DNA from: IMCC26077 sp964490435
Lineage (GTDB): Bacteria > Actinomycetota > Actinomycetes > Nanopelagicales > Nanopelagicaceae
Assembly: GCA_964490435.1 (NCBI GenBank)
Contig: CAZBCF010000030.1
Span: forward strand, 1-17,849
Length of the DNA: 17,849 nt
Direction: 5' to 3'
Numbering within the stretch: position 1 is the stretch's first letter; every line of letters starts with the position of its first letter. The notes under the pieces are model-generated. The model ran no database searches. It had not been told where the DNA came from and saw only the letters and a program-made list of their open reading frames with translations. Below, one piece after another: positions 14,924-17,849 of the stretch. The translations under genes and the position numbers were made by a program.

Positions 14924-15313
14924 ATGAAATCACTCTCGAACCTCTTTGTGAAGGTAGCGAACTCCCCCAGATTGCTGGTGCTCACCTCGCTGGCTTTGTT
15001 GTTCGTCGCCTCAATCTCATACGCACTTTTTGAGAAGAAGAACCTGCTGGACTCACTCTGGTGGGCTCTGATTACTTCCACGACAGTCGGATATGGGGAC
15101 ATGTATCCAGCGAGCCTGGGTGGCCGAGTCACAGCGATTGTGCTTTTGCTTGTGATGATTCTCTTCTTGGTCCCGATGATCACCGCATCATTTGCCTCGA
15201 AACTGATCGTGAATCGGGACGCATTCACGCATGAGGAGCAAGAGGAGATGAAGGTCTTATTGCGGAAGATTGTGGATATCGAAGAGAAACAACTCAAGCA
15301 AGATGGCAATTAA
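14924..15313 (+). CDS. Two-TM potassium channel (ion channel family)
   Basis: 129 residues. One membrane helix (about 15-36), a pore helix (LLDSLWWALITST), the K+ selectivity filter TTVGYGD (53-59), and a second helix (about 68-90) match the minimal KcsA-like Ion_trans_2 fold. It should form a tetramer in the cytoplasmic membrane. The short C-terminus is acidic and helical (THEEQEEMKVLLRKIVDIEEKQ), which may form a tetrameric coiled coil; there is no RCK or cyclic-nucleotide domain. It has a leaderless start, is divergent from lldD, and is followed by the convergent tRNA-Tyr. Confidence 0.9.
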   Translation: MKSLSNLFVKVANSPRLLVLTSLALLFVASISYALFEKKNLLDSLWWALITSTTVGYGDMYPASLGGRVTAIVLLLVMILFLVPMITASFASKLIVNRDAFTHEEQEEMKVLLRKIVDIEEKQLKQDGN

Positions 15314-15330
15314 TCGGAACTCATAGGCAA

Positions 15331-15415
15331 TGGTGGCGGGTAGAGGATTTGAACCTCTGAAGGCAGAGCCGGCGGATTTACAGTCCGCTCCCATTGGCCG
15401 CTCGGGCAACCCGCC
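15331..15415 (-). tRNA. tRNA-Tyr (anticodon GUA)
   Basis: On the minus strand: 5' acceptor GGCGGGT pairs with ACCCGCC, D-arm with CCCGAG, anticodon loop containing GTA in CTGTAAAT, a long class II variable arm, a T-arm closed by GAGG/CCTC with loop TTCAAAT, discriminator A and an encoded CCA (15331-15333). The long variable arm is normal for bacterial tRNA-Tyr. Confidence 0.95.
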
Positions 15416-15435
15416 ATTGGCTATTGAGCATCGCA

Positions 15436-15465
15436 ACTATACCGACCTTTACGGGTACGCAGTAA
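15436..15465 (-). promoter_or_regulatory. Probable tRNA-Tyr promoter
   Basis: On the minus strand a -35-like TTACTG (15460-15465), an 18-nt spacer and a -10 TATAGT (15436-15441) lie so that transcription would start about 14 nt before the tRNA 5' end at 15415. Confidence 0.45.
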
Positions 15466-15481
15466 TTCCTCGAAATCGCCC

Positions 15482-15525
15482 AAGTAATGGCTAAGTAATG
15501 GCCCAAGTAATAACTAAGTAATGGC
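15482..15525. repeat. Four direct repeats of AAGTAATGGC
   Basis: AAGTAATGGC at 15482-15491, 15493-15502 and 15516-15525, and a variant AAGTAATAAC at 15505-15514. Starts are 11, 12 and 11 nt apart. The last copy touches the stop of the AceE-like gene, so the array is its 3' flank, upstream of the tRNA-Tyr promoter. Confidence 0.85.
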
Positions 15526-17849
15526 TAACTATCGAGGCTCAGCGCAGCGAGGGCGCCATTCACAATCGATCCTGGATCTAGGTCATGAATCTTGTAGAGG
15601 TCAGGGATATTTCCAGACTGACCAAAACTATCGACCCCCATTGCAACTTGAGGCGCTCCGAGCGCTGAACCTAACCAGGCGAGCGCGTGGGAGGAACTGT
15701 CGTGAATCGAGACTATTGGTGCGCGCTCAGAGAATATCGGACGCATCGCACCTGGGAATGATGGTGTATTCGCAGTTCTAATTCCTTGTTTCAACGTACG
15801 TTGCCAACTTCCATAAAGGCGCCCAGGTGAAGTCACATCAACCACATGCGCTATGACCCCTTCATTCGCTAATTCTTCTGCTGCCGCAAGAACTTCAGGC
15901 ATCACAGCGCCACATCCGACGAGGTGCACGGTAGGTGCGTGGTAGTCATCGCTCTTTGCCAATGCGTTACGTCCATCTATCAAACGATATGCGCCAGCCA
16001 ATACTTGCGAACGTAAAGCTGCTTCACCAAGACGCTCACGAGCATTCGCAAATGGACTTTGATCAATGGAGCGGGTAGTGAGCCGGAAATAAAAAGCGAG
16101 TTCGTTGGGGCGAAGATCCGGAGTGGTATCGACCTTGCTCCCTGCAACATGTGCGAGCGCATCACAGAAGAGCCAGTCGAGCGCTTGGCCATAGGCAGGC
16201 TCGAAGAGGACGACCCCGGGCAGTTCGATTCCCACCGATGGAGTAATCGTTGATTGATGCGCACCGCCCTCGGGCGCAAGGGTCAGCCCCGATGGTGTAC
16301 CAGTGACAATGAACTTCGCTCCGGAGTAGACGCTATAGATGAATGCATCCAGACCGCGAAGAACGAACGGATCGTAGACAGTGCCGATCGGAATGAGCGA
16401 TTGATCATGGAGATCCTTTGCCAACCCCAACTGCCCCAGAAGGCTGAAGAGATTCATCTCGCTAATGCCTAGTTCGATATGTTGGCCAGTCGGCCCTTCA
16501 GCCCACTTGAGAATCGGATCTTCATTCCACCGACGGCGCTGCTCGGGATGGAAGACACCCGTCCTATTAATGAAACCACCCAAGTTCGTCGACGTGGCAA
16601 CATCAGGCGCGGTGGTTACGAGTAAGGGGCGAATCTGCTCATCGCGGCTGATCTCACTCAAGACCCTGCCAAATATCTCCTGAGTGGACGATTTACCACT
16701 GCCTTTGACTCCAGTGGATATCGGGATCGCGACTTTGCTTGCAGGTGCTGGTTCCGGGCGGGTGAGCGCGACCCCACGCGCACGAACAAGAGCATCTTCA
16801 ACGCTGCCGGGTTCAAAACGATCCCACTCATTATCAAGCGTAAGACCGACGCGAGCGCGCAGATCGTTTATCTGGGCCTCTGAAATCTGAGCGGAGTGAT
16901 TTCGTGGATCGCCAGCAATAGGAAGGTGCCACCCTTTGATGGTGTAGGCAAAGACCACGCTTGGTCTATCACTAAAAGCATCACACTCTGCGAATGCTTG
17001 TAGGAGCGATTCGACATTATGTCCACCAAGGTCGGTAAGAATTTCGAATAACTCATTATCATCAAACTGCGCCAAGAATTCAGCGGTGCCAGATGGCGCT
17101 CCCTCGAGAAAGCGAGCGCGTGCATCAGCAGGAATCAATCCAAATAGCGATTGATATTGCTCATTAGGAATATCATCAAACCACTTCTTAAATGGAGCGC
17201 TGGACTCCTGCGCAAAAACGGCTTCGAGTCGTGAACCGTATTTGATCTCGCGTACGTGCCAGCCAGCAGCCTCGAATTGGGCGCGCCATTGCGAGATTCG
17301 GATACCTGGAATAACTCGGTCTAGTGACTGACGATTGAAATCGACAATCCACATCACATTGCCTAATCCATCAGTTGCGGGATCTGCGAGCGCTTCCCAA
17401 ATATTTCCTTCATCGAGTTCGGCATCACCGATGATTGCGATGAAACGTGATTTCGGCCTTGCTCCGAAGTGGGCATCGATGTATCGCCTCGTTACAGCAG
17501 CAAACAAAGGCGCCACGGCACCAAGGCCCACAGAACCAGTAGAGAAGTCCACGGTGTCGGGGTCTTTCGTCCGTGACGGGTAACTCTGTAGTCCCCCAGC
17601 AGTTCGAAGTTGGGTGAGATATTTCTTGTCGAGATTTCCAAGCAAGTATTGGATCGCATGAAAGACCGGCGCAGCATGGGGTTTCACGCTCACTCGATCT
17701 TCGGCATCTAGATAATTGAAGTAGAGCGCAGTCATCAGCGACACCATCGATGCGCTCGATGCCTGATGGCCACCGACTTTCAATCCATCGAGATTCTCGC
17801 GTTCACGGTTGGCATGATCAATCATGCGAGTTGATAACCAGAGAACCCG
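15525..17849 (-). CDS. AceE/transketolase-family ThDP enzyme, N-terminus outside window
   Basis: About 774 codons are visible and the frame stays open to the right edge (RVLWLSTR before MIDHAN), so the start lies beyond 17849. It is related to homodimeric pyruvate dehydrogenase E1 (AceE) and transketolase. Visible: LKVGGHQASSASMVSL near the N-terminus, the ThDP/Mg motif as GDAELDEGN (codons around 17405-17429) followed by IVDFNRQSLD, then the pyrimidine-domain QHIELGISEMNLFSLLGQLGL with the catalytic Glu in ISEMN, and EGGAHQSTITPSVG. The C-terminal transketolase-like domain ends DLDPGSIVNGALAALSLDS. The motif is GDA instead of the common GDG, and if only a short N-terminus is missing it is about 100 residues shorter than usual AceE. 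It may be a distinct subfamily rather than true PDH E1. No E2 or E3 gene is seen here. Confidence 0.8.
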   Translation of the reverse strand, partial: RVLWLSTRMIDHANRERENLDGLKVGGHQASSASMVSLMTALYFNYLDAEDRVSVKPHAAPVFHAIQYLLGNLDKKYLTQLRTAGGLQSYPSRTKDPDTVDFSTGSVGLGAVAPLFAAVTRRYIDAHFGARPKSRFIAIIGDAELDEGNIWEALADPATDGLGNVMWIVDFNRQSLDRVIPGIRISQWRAQFEAAGWHVREIKYGSRLEAVFAQESSAPFKKWFDDIPNEQYQSLFGLIPADARARFLEGAPSGTAEFLAQFDDNELFEILTDLGGHNVESLLQAFAECDAFSDRPSVVFAYTIKGWHLPIAGDPRNHSAQISEAQINDLRARVGLTLDNEWDRFEPGSVEDALVRARGVALTRPEPAPASKVAIPISTGVKGSGKSSTQEIFGRVLSEISRDEQIRPLLVTTAPDVATSTNLGGFINRTGVFHPEQRRRWNEDPILKWAEGPTGQHIELGISEMNLFSLLGQLGLAKDLHDQSLIPIGTVYDPFVLRGLDAFIYSVYSGAKFIVTGTPSGLTLAPEGGAHQSTITPSVGIELPGVVLFEPAYGQALDWLFCDALAHVAGSKVDTTPDLRPNELAFYFRLTTRSIDQSPFANARERLGEAALRSQVLAGAYRLIDGRNALAKSDDYHAPTVHLVGCGAVMPEVLAAAEELANEGVIAHVVDVTSPGRLYGSWQRTLKQGIRTANTPSFPGAMRPIFSERAPIVSIHDSSSHALAWLGSALGAPQVAMGVDSFGQSGNIPDLYKIHDLDPGSIVNGALAALSLDS

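Noticed and set aside
15482..15525. Possible CRISPR array
   Set aside because: Repeats are 10 nt with 1-2 nt between them; there are no spacers and no cas genes.

Overview
The window is a gene-dense piece of an actinobacterial genome with moderate GC (roughly half) and hardly any intergenic space. Recognisable proteins look most like mycobacterial and streptomycete relatives: a ChoD-type cholesterol oxidase, the actinobacterial SerC, CitA, PdxH and an LldD2-type lactate dehydrogenase. The compactness, many leaderless start sites, moderate GC, a photolyase and a small-Cys-domain secreted protein suggest a streamlined aquatic actinobacterium (Nanopelagicales/acI-like); that placement is inference. 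A run of exactly 100 N at 4431-4530 shows this is a scaffold with a gap of unknown true size.

Layout. 1-53: 5' part of tRNA-Arg(CCU), minus strand. 161-3833: a tight three-gene plus-strand operon of a saccharopine-dehydrogenase-fold enzyme, a ChoD-like GMC oxidoreductase and a short-chain dehydrogenase. 3922-4371: a small secreted Cys-containing protein. 4431-4530: the assembly gap, bordered on the right by an 11-bp tandem repeat. 4595-5899: a membrane diguanylate cyclase. 5970-7415: homospermidine synthase. 7399-9870: minus-strand citrate synthase (citA) followed after 3 nt by a DNA photolyase. 10040-11946: pdxH, serC and a 26-residue membrane ORF overlapping the serC stop. 11943-13118: FUSC-type membrane protein (minus). 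13156-13620: GNAT acetyltransferase. 13606-14856: lldD (minus), divergent from a two-TM K+ channel (14924-15313). 15331-15415: tRNA-Tyr (minus). 15525-17849: an AceE-like ThDP enzyme (minus), cut by the window end.

Together the genes are mostly central metabolism: carbon entry and TCA (lactate oxidation to pyruvate, a 2-oxoacid or ketose ThDP enzyme, citrate synthase), PLP supply (pdxH) next to a PLP enzyme (serC), a polyamine enzyme, plus membrane and signalling proteins and light-damage repair. There is no mobile element, CRISPR array, defence island or biosynthetic cluster. The most distinctive signals are structural: a repeated TAnnnT-N6-ATG leaderless promoter layout, tail-to-tail gene overlaps, short helical-turn-phased repeats, and a hidden mini-ORF.
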